From: Planctomycetota bacterium
GTDB lineage: Bacteria; Planctomycetota; UBA1135; UBA2386
NCBI GenBank assembly: GCA_016872675.1
Contig: VGZG01000014.1
Coordinates: 1 to 55,236 of the forward strand
Direction: 5' to 3'
Length of the DNA: 55,236 nucleotides
Below are positions 15,526 to 25,135 of this stretch, one piece after another (positions within the stretch are counted from its first letter, which is position 1; every line of letters starts with the position of its first letter). Under the pieces are notes generated by a model, which was not told the origin of the DNA, did not search any database, and saw only the letters and a program-made list of their open reading frames with translations. A program made the position numbers and the translations under genes.

Positions 15526-18245
15526 GCAAGAACGACATCAGGGAAGTCGAATCGACGCCGCGCAAGCGCGCCAAGCCGGAAGCTGACCTGCCGCGCGCGC
15601 CGATGTCGCAGCGGGCGCGTGAAGTCGTGGGCCTGGCGCTCGCCGGCTTCGCGCTATTCGCGATGCTCAGCCTCGCGACCTTCCGGCTCGCCGGTCTCGA
15701 TGGCACGATTCCGAGCGGTGGCCTGCAGAACCTCTGCGGCGCCGTCGGCTACTACCTCGCGCACGGCTTCGCGCGCAGCCTCGGCTTCGCCGGCTGGGTG
15801 CCGTTCGCGATGCTGTTCGCGGCGGCGGTCGGCTTGTTCGTTGGCAAGCCGCTGACGCGGCCGACGATCAAGGCGCTCGGCGCCGTTGTCTTCGCCGCGA
15901 TGCTCGCGATCCTGCTCGCCGGCGCCGACGGCCAGGTCGGCCGCACTGCGGCGACGCCGTTCGGCGCCGGCGGCGTGTTCGGCGGCGTCGTCTCGCCGCG
16001 CCTCGAGGCCGGCTTCGGCGGCACCGGCCGCGTATTGATCGTGCTGTTCGGCGCTGCGATGGGCCTGATGATCGCGACCGAATGGCTGTTCTCGCAGCTG
16101 GTCGCGCGCACGGCTGCGGCGATCGATGCGTTGTTCCGCCGCGTGCTGCGGCGGCCCGCCGTCGCCGGTCATTCGTCGGCGTTGGCTGACGACGAAGGTG
16201 AGGAGATGACCGCGCGCAAGCGCCGCAAGCCGGTCGCAGCAGTGGTCGCCGACGCGGGCGAAGCCGGCGAGGGCGCGGTGGCGGACGACGACGCGCCGGC
16301 GAAGCCGGCGCGCGCGCGCCGCGCCGAAGACGCGGCCGACGGCGCCAATGAAGTCGACGACATCGCCGCCAGGGCCAAGGCTGCCGCCGACGCCGAGGAC
16401 GACGGCGAGATCGCGGTCGTCGGTCGCGCTGGCAAGGACAAGGGCGCCGCGAAGGACGGCGAGGCCAAAGCGCGGGCCGAGTTGGACGCGCCGGTCGAAC
16501 CACCGAAGGTCGAGCCGCCGGTCGCCCCGGCCGAGCCGCCGAAGCCGATGATCGTGCTGCAGCCCAAGCCGAGGCCGAAGCCCAGGCCCAAGCCGGTGGC
16601 GCAGAACCTGCCGTTCGAGGAGTACCCGTTCCCGCCGGTTGAGCTGTTCCAGGAGCCGGGCGACCAGGACGCCTCGATCGCCGACAGCATCCTGAAGCAC
16701 AACAGCCAGGCGATCATCGAGAAGCTGGCCAACTTCGAGATCGAGGCCGAGGTCGTCGCTGCTTCCGTCGGCCCGGCCGTCACGCAGTACGAACTGCGCC
16801 TCGGCGCTGACATCCGCGTCAACAAGATCGCCAGCTTCGAGAGCGACCTCGCCGCGGCGTTGAAAGCGGTGTCGGTGCGCGTGGTCGCGCCGATCCCGGG
16901 CAAGGACACGGTCGGCATCGAGGTGCCGAACGCCGAGCGCCAGAAGGTCTACATGCGCGAGCTGCTCGACACGTTCGGGCGCTCGGAAGAGAACGCCATT
17001 CCGCTGTATCTCGGCAAGGACGTCGCGGGCAACGCGATCGTCGAGGACCTGGCGAAGATGCCGCACCTGCTGATCGCCGGCACCACCGGTTCCGGCAAGT
17101 CGGTGTGCATCAACACGATCCTGTTGTCGATCCTGATGACGCGCACGCCGGAGCAGGTGAAGCTCATCCTGGTCGACCCGAAGATGGTCGAGCTGATGTC
17201 GTACAAGAAGGTGCCGCACCTCTGCTGCGACGTCGTCACCAACATGAAGAAGGCCGCCGGCGTCCTGCAGTGGGCCGTCGACGAGATGGAGAACCGCTAC
17301 GCGCTGCTGGCTGCCGCGAGCGTGACCCACATCCGCAACTACAACCGCCTCGGCGCGCAGGAGCTCGAAAAGCGCTTGCAGCGCGAGCCCGACCCCGAGC
17401 GCGTCAAGCTGCCGTACGTCGTCATTGTCATCGACGAGTTCGCCGATCTCATGTCCGTCGCGCAGAACGAGGTCGAGGAGCACATCCAGCGCCTCGCGCA
17501 GAAGTCGCGCGCCGTCGGCATGCACGTCATCCTGGCGACGCAGCGTCCGAGCAGCGAGGTCATCACCGGCATCATCAAGTCGAACCTGCCGACGCAGATC
17601 TGCTTCCGCGTCGCCCGCAAGCTCGACTCGCGCATCGTCATCGACGCCAACGGCGCCGAGAAGCTGCTCGGCCACGGCGACATGCTGTACATGCCGCCCG
17701 GCGGCGGCGCGATGCTGCGCGCGCAGGGCGCATTCGTCACTGACGAAGAGAAGGACAAGGTCGTCGCGTTCCTCGAGGACAAGGGCCAGTCGCCGCGCTT
17801 CACGCCGGAATTGGTGCAGACGCAGTCCAGCTCACGGCCGAAGATCGCCGATCGCGAAGACAAGTACGTCGAGGCCGTCAAGGTCGTGCTGCAGAGCCAG
17901 CGCGGCTCGGCGACCCTGTTGCAGCGCGCGCTCGCGGTCGGTTACACGCGCGCCACACGCCTGCTCGAGCTGATGGAAGAGGACGGCCTCGTCGGCCCGT
18001 TCGCCGGCAGCAAGTCGCGGGACGTGCTGATGTCGTGGGAGGAGTACGAGGCGCGCGAAGCCGCGATAGCCGAGGCCGAGGACGCCGAAGCCGATGCCGA
18101 CGGCGTCGCGGCGACCGACGAACCGACCGAGGCGGACGCCGCCGCTGGCCCCGCCGACGCTGCGGCTGCGGCAGCGCCGGCCACCGTGGCTAGCGACGAG
18201 GACGAGGTGCCGTTCTTGCCGGACGCCAAGGTCGCCGCCGAGTGA
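15522..18245 (+). CDS. ftsK: FtsK/SpoIIIE-type DNA translocase
   Basis: A 907-residue protein. Four or so membrane helices lie in residues 35-195. A charged, Ala/Pro/Lys-rich linker follows (~215-385), with a KPRPKPRPKPK stretch. The alpha/beta motor has Walker A GTTGSGKSV at ~520-528 and a Walker B in VIVIDEFADLM. A gamma winged helix (~778-845, with SATLLQRALAVGYTRATRLLELMEE) reads KOPS-like sites in relatives. An acidic Ala-rich tail ends it. It pumps chromosomal DNA at the division septum. The GTG start overlaps the coaB stop. Confidence 0.94.
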   Translation: MSKNDIREVESTPRKRAKPEADLPRAPMSQRAREVVGLALAGFALFAMLSLATFRLAGLDGTIPSGGLQNLCGAVGYYLAHGFARSLGFAGWVPFAMLFAAAVGLFVGKPLTRPTIKALGAVVFAAMLAILLAGADGQVGRTAATPFGAGGVFGGVVSPRLEAGFGGTGRVLIVLFGAAMGLMIATEWLFSQLVARTAAAIDALFRRVLRRPAVAGHSSALADDEGEEMTARKRRKPVAAVVADAGEAGEGAVADDDAPAKPARARRAEDAADGANEVDDIAARAKAAADAEDDGEIAVVGRAGKDKGAAKDGEAKARAELDAPVEPPKVEPPVAPAEPPKPMIVLQPKPRPKPRPKPVAQNLPFEEYPFPPVELFQEPGDQDASIADSILKHNSQAIIEKLANFEIEAEVVAASVGPAVTQYELRLGADIRVNKIASFESDLAAALKAVSVRVVAPIPGKDTVGIEVPNAERQKVYMRELLDTFGRSEENAIPLYLGKDVAGNAIVEDLAKMPHLLIAGTTGSGKSVCINTILLSILMTRTPEQVKLILVDPKMVELMSYKKVPHLCCDVVTNMKKAAGVLQWAVDEMENRYALLAAASVTHIRNYNRLGAQELEKRLQREPDPERVKLPYVVIVIDEFADLMSVAQNEVEEHIQRLAQKSRAVGMHVILATQRPSSEVITGIIKSNLPTQICFRVARKLDSRIVIDANGAEKLLGHGDMLYMPPGGGAMLRAQGAFVTDEEKDKVVAFLEDKGQSPRFTPELVQTQSSSRPKIADREDKYVEAVKVVLQSQRGSATLLQRALAVGYTRATRLLELMEEDGLVGPFAGSKSRDVLMSWEEYEAREAAIAEAEDAEADADGVAATDEPTEADAAAGPADAAAAAAPATVASDEDEVPFLPDAKVAAE

Positions 18246-18259
18246 CGGCGCCGCCGCGC

Positions 18260-18307
18260 GGCGGGACAGCGGCTGGTCTCCGTGGCTTGTGGTCCCGCTG
18301 TGCCGCC
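18260..18307 (+). promoter_or_regulatory. Hairpin region between ftsK and the next gene
   Basis: Bases 18260-18272 pair with 18295-18307 (13 bp, one mismatch). The inner piece GCGGGAC (18261-18267) can instead pair with GTCCCGC (18292-18298), so two exclusive folds exist. It may be a terminator or an attenuator for the gene at 18375. Confidence 0.35.
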
Positions 18308-18374
18308 AGTAGATTGGCTCCCGATCCGTCCGGTGGTGCCGGACGCCTGCATGGGACTCGCCCGGGAGGGGCGC

Positions 18375-19823
18375 ATGACCACGAACACGCTCGGCTCCGA
18401 ACCCGCATTCCGTCCCAAGCCCGCGACTGCGTGGCTCTTGCCGTTTGCGCCAATGGGCTTCGCCGCCTTCTCGCTGTCGGCGCTCGTCTTCTTCCACCTG
18501 CGCCAGGATGCCTTCGAGGTCCAGTCGTCCCTGCAGCACGTGTATGCCGCGCTCTATCGCGCGATCGGTTTCGCGCCGGCGGTGATGTTCTTCGGCCTGG
18601 TGATCCTGTGGAGCACCATCTGGCTCGTCAACGGCGCGCTGAATCGCCCGCTGCAGCGGCTCGGGCGCCTCGCGGCGATGACGGTGATGCTCGGCGTGCT
18701 GTTGAACCTCGGCGATGGCGGCGTGTCGCCGGCGCTGCACAAGGGCGAACTCGGCGCCGCGGTGGCGCAAGTGCTCGTCAGCAGCATCAACTACTGGCCA
18801 AGCCTCGTGCTGGTGTGGGTGGTGACCTTCGCGTCGCTGCTGTTGGCGACTGACTTCTTCTTCCAGGAGTGCTTCGAACGGCTCTTCGCCAATCCGCCCG
18901 ACGATGCCGCAGGCGAGCGCGACGTCAGCGTCGAAACACTGGCGTCGAAGCGTTTGCGCGAGGTCGACGCCGCGGCTGAGCCTGCCGCTGCGGCTACGCC
19001 GCTGGCGACCAAGGCCGAACCGCCGCGGCGCCGCCACAGCTACGACGAGCGTCGGGCCGAGCGCGAGGCGATGGCGTCGCGCTGGAGCGCGGCCGCTGTC
19101 GCGCCGGCGGCTGAGCCGTCGGCGATGGATCCGTTCGAGTTGAGCGCCGCGCGCGTCGTCGACGCGATCGACGCGACGACCGGCGCAACGGCCGAGGCCG
19201 TGGAGAGCGATGTGGTGGATGCGCTGCAGCGCGGCATGTCGGACGACGGGTACGCGTCGGCGCGCTCGCGCGCGCAGCGCGCGCCGATCGTGTTTCCCGA
19301 CGAAGTGCCGGTTGCCGAGTCGGCGTCGGATGCCGCCGACGATGGCGGCGATGGCCTCGTGGCCGAGCCGACTGCGGACGCTGGCGGCGACCGGGTGACC
19401 GACGATGCGCTCGGTCTCGGCGACGAGGTCATCGTGCTCGCTGATCCCAACGATCCGGGATTCGCCGCCAGCGACGGCGCGGTCCTCGACGGCGACGAGG
19501 CGGCCGCGGACGAGGACGCGCCGACGACCGCTGCCGCCGATGTCGCTGCTGTGGATACGTCGACGCCGGCGCCGACGGCGTCCGACGAGGCCGACGTCGT
19601 CATTCCGCGTCCGGAGCCGACGCCGGACCGCGCCGAACTCGACGAGGGGCTGATCGCGGAGGCCATCGAGTTGGTCACCAGTTCGCGGCGCGCGAACGCG
19701 GTCTTCTTGCAGCGGAAGTTGCGGGTCGACTACCAGGTCGCGGCGGCCCTGCTGGCCGAACTCGCGGCGCGCAGCGTCGTGGCGCTCGACGCCGAGGCCA
19801 CGCACGGCCGCGTGCTGGGGTGA
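18375..19823 (+). CDS. FtsK-like membrane protein with winged-helix end and no motor
   Basis: A 482-residue protein directly after ftsK. Residues 15-185 hold about four hydrophobic segments spaced like an FtsK membrane domain. Residues ~185-420 are a disordered acidic linker. Residues ~425-470 (EAIELVTSSRRANAVFLQRKLRVDYQVAAALLAELAA) match the FtsK gamma winged helix, closely parallel to that of the neighbouring FtsK. There is no Walker A or B, so it cannot translocate DNA. ATG 18375 follows GGGAGGGG at a good distance. It may be a duplicated FtsK that lost its motor, perhaps modulating FtsK or anchoring DNA. Confidence 0.7.
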   Translation: MTTNTLGSEPAFRPKPATAWLLPFAPMGFAAFSLSALVFFHLRQDAFEVQSSLQHVYAALYRAIGFAPAVMFFGLVILWSTIWLVNGALNRPLQRLGRLAAMTVMLGVLLNLGDGGVSPALHKGELGAAVAQVLVSSINYWPSLVLVWVVTFASLLLATDFFFQECFERLFANPPDDAAGERDVSVETLASKRLREVDAAAEPAAAATPLATKAEPPRRRHSYDERRAEREAMASRWSAAAVAPAAEPSAMDPFELSAARVVDAIDATTGATAEAVESDVVDALQRGMSDDGYASARSRAQRAPIVFPDEVPVAESASDAADDGGDGLVAEPTADAGGDRVTDDALGLGDEVIVLADPNDPGFAASDGAVLDGDEAAADEDAPTTAAADVAAVDTSTPAPTASDEADVVIPRPEPTPDRAELDEGLIAEAIELVTSSRRANAVFLQRKLRVDYQVAAALLAELAARSVVALDAEATHGRVLG

Positions 19824-19884
19824 CGCCTACCGGCGGCCCTCGCCGCCGGCGCGTCGCCCACGACTCCTCACACCTTCTGAATAG

Positions 19885-19893
19885 TTGTCCACC
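19885..19893 (+). promoter_or_regulatory. DnaA-box-like site upstream of dnaB
   Basis: TTGTCCACC differs at one base from TTGTCCACA, the DnaA box form common in GC-rich genomes. It is a single copy 57 bases before dnaB, so it may be chance; no cluster marks an origin. Confidence 0.2.
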
Positions 19894-19949
19894 GGGCGCT
19901 CGCTTGCGCCAAGTCTCGCGGTCGCTAAGGGACTGCATGTCACGCGGCC

Positions 19950-21299
19950 ATGGCCGACTTCAAGCAAACCTTCGACGGGCGCGGCGTCCCGCAGAACCTG
20001 GAGGCCGAGCGCTCCGTGCTCGGCGCCCTGTTGCTGCATTCGGACGCCGTTGTCGACGTCACGTTCTTGAAGCCCGACGACTTCTACCTGCCGCGCCATC
20101 AGGTGATCTTCCAGGCGATCGTCGACGCCTACAACGGCCGCCACGCCACCGACCCGATCGTCGTCGGCGAGGAACTGTCGCGCAGCGGGCGCATGCAGGA
20201 GGCCGGCGGCCACGAGCAGTTGCTCGACTTGGTGGAGGCGGTCGTGACCGCGGCCGGCGTCGTCTACCACGCCGAGATCGTCCGTGAGAAGGCGATCCAG
20301 CGTCGTCTCCTGGAGACCTGCCTCGACGTCGCGCGCAAGGCGTACGACAACGAACTCGAGGCGAAGGATCTGCTCGACGAGGCCGAGCGGCAGATCTTCG
20401 AGATCTCGCGCCTCGACAAGTCCGCCGACGCGGTCAGCATCGCCGACGTGCTGCAGAGCACCTTCGAGCGCATCGATCGCCTGCGCGAGCGCGAGGGCCG
20501 GCTCACCGGCCTTGGCACCGACTACTACGACTTCGACGACATGACGGGCGGCCTGCAGCCTGGCGAATTGATCGTCGTCGCGGCGCGTCCGTCGATGGGC
20601 AAGACAACCTTCGCGCTCAATATCACCGAGCGCGTGGCCAGCCTCGGCGCCGGCGTTGCCTTCTTCTCGCTGGAAATGTCCAACCAGCAGGTCATCCAGA
20701 ACATGCTCTGCTGCCGGTCGCAGATCGACGGCGCGGCGATGCGCAAAGGGCGCATCACCGACCAGCAGTACAAGCGCCTGCAGGACGAGGCGGCGAAACT
20801 CTACGAGACGCCGATCTACGTCGACGACACGCCGGGCATTTCTATCACGCAACTGCGCGCGAAGTGCCGCCGGCTCAAGCAGAAGCACGGCATCAGCATG
20901 GTGGTCGTCGACTACCTGCAGCTGATGTCGGGCGGCGGCCGCTTCGAGAGCCGCCAGCAGGAGATCTCGGCGATCTCGCGCGGCCTCAAGAGCATCGCGC
21001 GCGAGCTCTCGGTGCCGGTGATTGCGCTCTCCCAGCTCAACCGCGACGTCGAGAATCGCGACGACCATCGACCGCGCATGAGCGACCTGCGCGAGTCGGG
21101 CGCGATCGAGCAGGACGCCGACGTCATCGTCCTCCTGCACCGCGACGACTACTACAAGCCGACGGAGCAGAATGCCGGCCTGGCGCAGATCATCATCGCC
21201 AAGCAGCGCAACGGCCCGACCGGCGAGGTCGTCCTGCGGTTCTTCCGCGAGTATATGCGTTTTGAGAACTACACCCGCAGGGCCGAACCCATGCAGTGA
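19950..21299 (+). CDS. dnaB: Replicative DNA helicase DnaB
   Basis: A 449-residue protein of standard length. The N-terminal helical domain opens with PQNLEAERSVLGALL. The RecA-like motor has Walker A ARPSMGKTT (212-220), FFSLEMS, the Walker B region VVVDYLQLM, the LSQLNRDVE sensor and RESGAIEQDADV. It unwinds DNA at the replication fork as a hexamer. No intein is present. It starts at ATG 19950 and is followed after 34 bases by the Omp85 gene. Confidence 0.95.
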   Translation: MADFKQTFDGRGVPQNLEAERSVLGALLLHSDAVVDVTFLKPDDFYLPRHQVIFQAIVDAYNGRHATDPIVVGEELSRSGRMQEAGGHEQLLDLVEAVVTAAGVVYHAEIVREKAIQRRLLETCLDVARKAYDNELEAKDLLDEAERQIFEISRLDKSADAVSIADVLQSTFERIDRLREREGRLTGLGTDYYDFDDMTGGLQPGELIVVAARPSMGKTTFALNITERVASLGAGVAFFSLEMSNQQVIQNMLCCRSQIDGAAMRKGRITDQQYKRLQDEAAKLYETPIYVDDTPGISITQLRAKCRRLKQKHGISMVVVDYLQLMSGGGRFESRQQEISAISRGLKSIARELSVPVIALSQLNRDVENRDDHRPRMSDLRESGAIEQDADVIVLLHRDDYYKPTEQNAGLAQIIIAKQRNGPTGEVVLRFFREYMRFENYTRRAEPMQ

Positions 21300-21333
21300 C
21301 GGCCGCGGGCGCCGTCGACCTGGCGGTCGATTC

Positions 21334-23976
21334 GTGCCTGCGCTCGCTCTTGCCGCCGCGCTGGCAGCGGCGACGCCACCGCTGCGCGCGCAGGGGCAGG
21401 AGCCGCCGCCACCCGGCACGCCCGTGGCGCTGCGGCAAGGCGTCGCGAACGACGAGGTTGTCTATCCACAGGAGATCGTCCGGCTCGCCGGCAAGCCGGT
21501 GCGTTCGATCGCTATCGGGCGCTTCGTCGGCAACCGGCTCGAGCGCGTCGATGGCGACGCGGCGGCGCCGTATCTGCGCGGGCTCGCCGTGGCTGTCGGC
21601 CAGCCATTCGAGCCGCGCGCGGTTTCCGAGGACTGCGCCGAACTGTGGCGCGTGCGCCGCATCGTCGTCACCTGCTTCGCCGCGCCCGAGGGCGATGGCG
21701 TCGCTCTGACCTATGTCGTCGCGCGCGAGTCAACCGTGTTCACGGGCATCGAGTACACGGGACTGGACCATCTCGAGCGCGCGACGATTGACGCGCTGCT
21801 CGGCGTCTATCCGGGCGCGCGCATCACCCGCACCGAGGCCGAAGCGATGCGCAAGGCCCTGCTGGCGCGCTATCGCCGCGACGGCTTCGCCCACGCCGAG
21901 GTGACGATCGAGGAATTGTCGTCCGACGCCGTCGGCGACGCGCCAGCCCAGTCCGACGTCAGCGGCCGCGCGCCTGCCCGCCTGCGCTTCCGCGTCGACG
22001 AGGGGCCCAAGGTCACCGTTGGCGAGGTCCGGTTCCTCGGCAATGCCAGCTTCGCCGCCGACCCGGTGTTCGGCATCGTCGGCGCCGACGACTACCTGAT
22101 CCGCGATGCGAGCATCGTCAGCAAGCCGGCGCGCGGCCTGCTCAACGGCGACGCGTACAGCCGCGAACTGGTCGACGAGGACCTCGATCGGCTGCGGCTG
22201 TTCTACCGCAAGCGGGGATTCCTCGACGCGACCGTCGACCTCGCCGACGTACAGTTCTCGTCGGATCGCGACGTCGTCGACCTGACCTTCGTGGTCGTCG
22301 AGGGCGTGCGGTATCGCGTGCGCTCGCTGCGCGTCGAGCACGTCGACGGCGAGGGTGGGCCGTTGCAGGAAGCGCCGTCCCTGCCGCTCGCGGAGGTCCA
22401 GGCGTTGATCAAGGTCACGCCCGGCCAGTTTTACGACAGCGACAAGCTGCAGCGCGACGTGCAGGCGATCCTCGACTTCTACGGCGAGCGTGGTCATCCA
22501 CCGCAGAACTTCCCCGGCATGAGCGCGGTGCGCGGCGGGTGCCGCGTGCTGCCCCCGGTCGAGACGTACTCCGTCGCCAACGAGGTCGATATCGTGCTGC
22601 GCGTCAGCGAGGGCGTGCCGAAGAACCTGCGCGACATCGTCATCCGCGGCAACCGTTTCACCCGCGACCGTGTCGTTCGCCGGCGCTTCCGCATCTTCCC
22701 GGGCGAGCGCATTGACATGGTGCAGGTGCGGCGCTCGCAGCGCCTGGTCGAGCAGACCGGATTCTTCAACGACCCGATTTCGCAGCAGGGGCCGCGGCTG
22801 CAGTTGGAGCCCGTCCCCGGCGACCCTGGCGCCGTCGACGTCGGGCTCGACGTCGTCGACGGGTCCACTGGGCGGCTCAACTGGGGCGTCGGCGTCAGCA
22901 CCGGCCAGGGCGTCATCGGCCGCTTCGAGTTCGGCAAGAACAACTTCGACCTGTGGAAGCCGCCGTCGACGTGGAACCCGGTCACGGGCTTCGTCGAGGT
23001 GCTCGACAACAAGGCCTTCCACGGCGGCGGGCAACGCCTCGACGCCTTGGTCTCGCCGGGCAGCCGCTTCAGCACGTTCTCGCTGACCTGGACCGAGCCA
23101 GACGTCTTCGTGCAGCACCTCGACACGTGGGAACTGCGCGTCGGCGGTCGCAGGCGCATCCAGCTGCTGCCCGACGGCTACACCTCGGACACGTTCGGCG
23201 CTGACGTCGCGCTGTCGCACAACTTCACCGACAACTTCAATGCCGGCCTTGGCGTGCGCGCCGATTCGGTGGAAATCGAGTCGCTGGCGCCCGACGCCAC
23301 GGTGCTGGCGTACGACGCTGAGGGCCAGACGGAGCTGCGGGGCCTGCGGTTGTTCGGCCGCTATCGCGACTACGACGATGTGCTGCGCCCGACCTCAGGC
23401 TTCGAGCTGTCGTCCAACGTCGAGATGGTCGGCGGGCCGCTCGGCGGCGAGGAGAGCCTGACCAAGTTCACGCAGACCGGCAATGTGTACGTGCGCCTGC
23501 GCGAGAACGAGTCGGGACACCCGACGGTGCTGCACCTCGACGCGCTCTTCGGCGTCGCCAACGAGTTCAGCGGCACCGACGACGTTTTCCTGACTGAGCG
23601 CTTCTACATGGGCGGCGCCAACCTCCGCGGCTTCGACTTCCGCCGCGCCGGCCCCAAGCAGTTCGGCCGCCCCTACGGCGGCGAGATCACCGTCACCGGC
23701 ACGGTTGAGGTTTCGTTCCCGCTGGTGGCGACGCGCATGGATGGCGAATTCCGCGACCGCGAGATCCTGCGCTGGCTTGTGTTCACGGACGTCGGCTTCC
23801 TCGGCCTCGGGCCCGACGATCCGACCTTTGGCGAGATGCGTGCGTCGTCGGGCTTCGGCTTTCGTATCGAGCTGCCGTACTTCCAGATCCCTATCGCGCT
23901 CGACCTCGGCTGGCCCTGGCGTTACGAGGAGACGGACACCCGTCGCCAGCTCTGGTTCTCGCTGGGTCAGCGATGA
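21334..23976 (+). CDS. BamA/Omp85-family outer membrane protein
   Basis: An 880-residue protein. The signal peptide MPALALAAALAAATPPLRAQ is cut before a Gln. Several POTRA domains follow (about residues 45-500), with fragments such as EVRFLGNASF, LFYRKRGFLDATVDLADV and IVIRGNRFTRDRVVRRRFRI. A C-terminal beta barrel (~530-880) includes YMGGANLRGFDFRRAGP, like the conserved RGF motif of the lid loop, and ends in ...SLGQR rather than a terminal Phe. It inserts proteins into the outer membrane, as BamA or a close paralogue. GTG 21334 begins the signal peptide; longer versions would lack one. It overlaps the Nudix gene by ATGA. Confidence 0.87.
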   Translation: MPALALAAALAAATPPLRAQGQEPPPPGTPVALRQGVANDEVVYPQEIVRLAGKPVRSIAIGRFVGNRLERVDGDAAAPYLRGLAVAVGQPFEPRAVSEDCAELWRVRRIVVTCFAAPEGDGVALTYVVARESTVFTGIEYTGLDHLERATIDALLGVYPGARITRTEAEAMRKALLARYRRDGFAHAEVTIEELSSDAVGDAPAQSDVSGRAPARLRFRVDEGPKVTVGEVRFLGNASFAADPVFGIVGADDYLIRDASIVSKPARGLLNGDAYSRELVDEDLDRLRLFYRKRGFLDATVDLADVQFSSDRDVVDLTFVVVEGVRYRVRSLRVEHVDGEGGPLQEAPSLPLAEVQALIKVTPGQFYDSDKLQRDVQAILDFYGERGHPPQNFPGMSAVRGGCRVLPPVETYSVANEVDIVLRVSEGVPKNLRDIVIRGNRFTRDRVVRRRFRIFPGERIDMVQVRRSQRLVEQTGFFNDPISQQGPRLQLEPVPGDPGAVDVGLDVVDGSTGRLNWGVGVSTGQGVIGRFEFGKNNFDLWKPPSTWNPVTGFVEVLDNKAFHGGGQRLDALVSPGSRFSTFSLTWTEPDVFVQHLDTWELRVGGRRRIQLLPDGYTSDTFGADVALSHNFTDNFNAGLGVRADSVEIESLAPDATVLAYDAEGQTELRGLRLFGRYRDYDDVLRPTSGFELSSNVEMVGGPLGGEESLTKFTQTGNVYVRLRENESGHPTVLHLDALFGVANEFSGTDDVFLTERFYMGGANLRGFDFRRAGPKQFGRPYGGEITVTGTVEVSFPLVATRMDGEFRDREILRWLVFTDVGFLGLGPDDPTFGEMRASSGFGFRIELPYFQIPIALDLGWPWRYEETDTRRQLWFSLGQR

Positions 23977-24521
23977 CGCGTCCCTTCGAGCGGCTGACGA
24001 GCGAGACGCTCGTCGAGAACCGGTGGCATCGTTACCGCCGCGACCGGTACGCGCAGGCCGACGGCTCGCCCGGCGAGTACTTCTACGTCGACATGCCGGG
24101 CAGCGCGGCGGCGATCCCGTGGTTCGAGGACGGCACGACGGCGCTGGTGCGCGTGCACCGCTACCTGTTTGGTCGCGACCTCTGGGAGTTCCCGATCGGC
24201 GGCATGAAGCCCGGCGAGGAGCCGCTCGCGGTGGCGCGGGCCGAACTCGCCGAGGAGGCCGGTCTCGCGGCGACGCGCTGGGACGCGCTCGGCTCGTTCG
24301 CGCCCTACAAGGGCGTCTCCAACGAGCGCTGCTGGTTCTTCGTCGCCCGGGGACTGTCCGAGGTGTCGCAGCGGTTGGAGGCCAGCGAACGGATCACCGT
24401 GCATCGCATGCCGCTCGAACAGGCGCGCGAACTCGTCGTCGGCCAGGCGGTCGGCGACGGACAGTCGATGGCGGGCCTGATGCTCTTCGACCGCTGGCTG
24501 GCCCGCGGGGGCGCCCGATGA
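23973..24521 (+). CDS. Nudix hydrolase (ADP-ribose pyrophosphatase-like)
   Basis: A 182-residue protein with the Nudix box GGMKPGEEPLAVARAELAEEAG. The usual Arg of the REUXEE core is Ala here (AELAEE), but all metal-binding glutamates remain. The N-terminal beta strands before the box match ADP-ribose/nucleoside-diphosphate-sugar pyrophosphatases (NudF type). It would cleave a nucleoside diphosphate linked to another group. It overlaps both neighbours by 4 bases, so it is cotranscribed with the Omp85 and LOG genes. Confidence 0.87.
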   Translation: MTRPFERLTSETLVENRWHRYRRDRYAQADGSPGEYFYVDMPGSAAAIPWFEDGTTALVRVHRYLFGRDLWEFPIGGMKPGEEPLAVARAELAEEAGLAATRWDALGSFAPYKGVSNERCWFFVARGLSEVSQRLEASERITVHRMPLEQARELVVGQAVGDGQSMAGLMLFDRWLARGGAR

Positions 24522-25129
24522 GCGCCCCGACGCCGGAGCGGCGCTTCCGCGTCACGGTCTACGCCTCGTCGAGCGAGCGCATCGACCCGAAGTGGCACGC
24601 GGTCGCCGAGCGCCTCGGCGAGCAGATCGGCGCCAGGGGTTGGGACCTGGTCTGGGGCGGCAGCCGCTTCGGCCTGATGGGGGCGGTGTCGCGCGGGGCG
24701 CGCCGGGCCGACGCGCGCACGTTCGGCGTCATCCTGCGCCAGTTCGTCGACAAGAACGTCGCCTGCGACGAGGCCCACACGATGGAGTCGCTCGACGATA
24801 TGCGCAGCCGCAAGCGCGTGCTCGACGAGAACGGCGACGCCTTCGTCGCGCTGCCTGGCGGGCTCGGAACCCTCGAGGAACTGCTCGAGGTCATGTCGTT
24901 CAAGCAGCTCGGCTTTCACGACAAACCGATCGTCGTGCTCGACGCCTTCGGCTTTTGGCGGCCGCTGCTCGACATGCTCGACCGCTGCGTTGCCGAGGGT
25001 TTCATCCAGCAGCGCCTCCGTGGCCTCTGGCGCGTCGCCAGCACGCCCGAGGAGGTCGTCGCGCAGATCGCGTCGGCGACGCCGTGGGAGCAACCGCCTG
25101 TCGACCCGCGTGGCGGCAGCACCGGCTGA
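24518..25129 (+). CDS. LOG-family protein (cytokinin-activating phosphoribohydrolase-like)
   Basis: A 203-residue protein with the LOG/TIGR00730 signature: MRSRKRVLDENGDAFVALPGGLGTLEELLE. The SRK and PGGxGTxxE elements form the active site. Members release ribose 5-phosphate from nucleoside 5'-monophosphates; in bacteria this is mostly nucleotide salvage. It ends 6 bases from the stop of the converging CBS gene, with no room for a terminator. Confidence 0.88.
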   Translation: MSAPTPERRFRVTVYASSSERIDPKWHAVAERLGEQIGARGWDLVWGGSRFGLMGAVSRGARRADARTFGVILRQFVDKNVACDEAHTMESLDDMRSRKRVLDENGDAFVALPGGLGTLEELLEVMSFKQLGFHDKPIVVLDAFGFWRPLLDMLDRCVAEGFIQQRLRGLWRVASTPEEVVAQIASATPWEQPPVDPRGGSTG

Positions 25130-25135
25130 CGGCGT

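Noticed and set aside
16559-16600. KPRP-type repeat in FtsK as a tandem repeat locus
   Set aside because: Only a few short units in a low-complexity linker that is normal for FtsK.
15654-17675. 673-codon open frame opposite ftsK
   Set aside because: It is the shadow of the FtsK motor. No signal peptide, domain or ribosome site.
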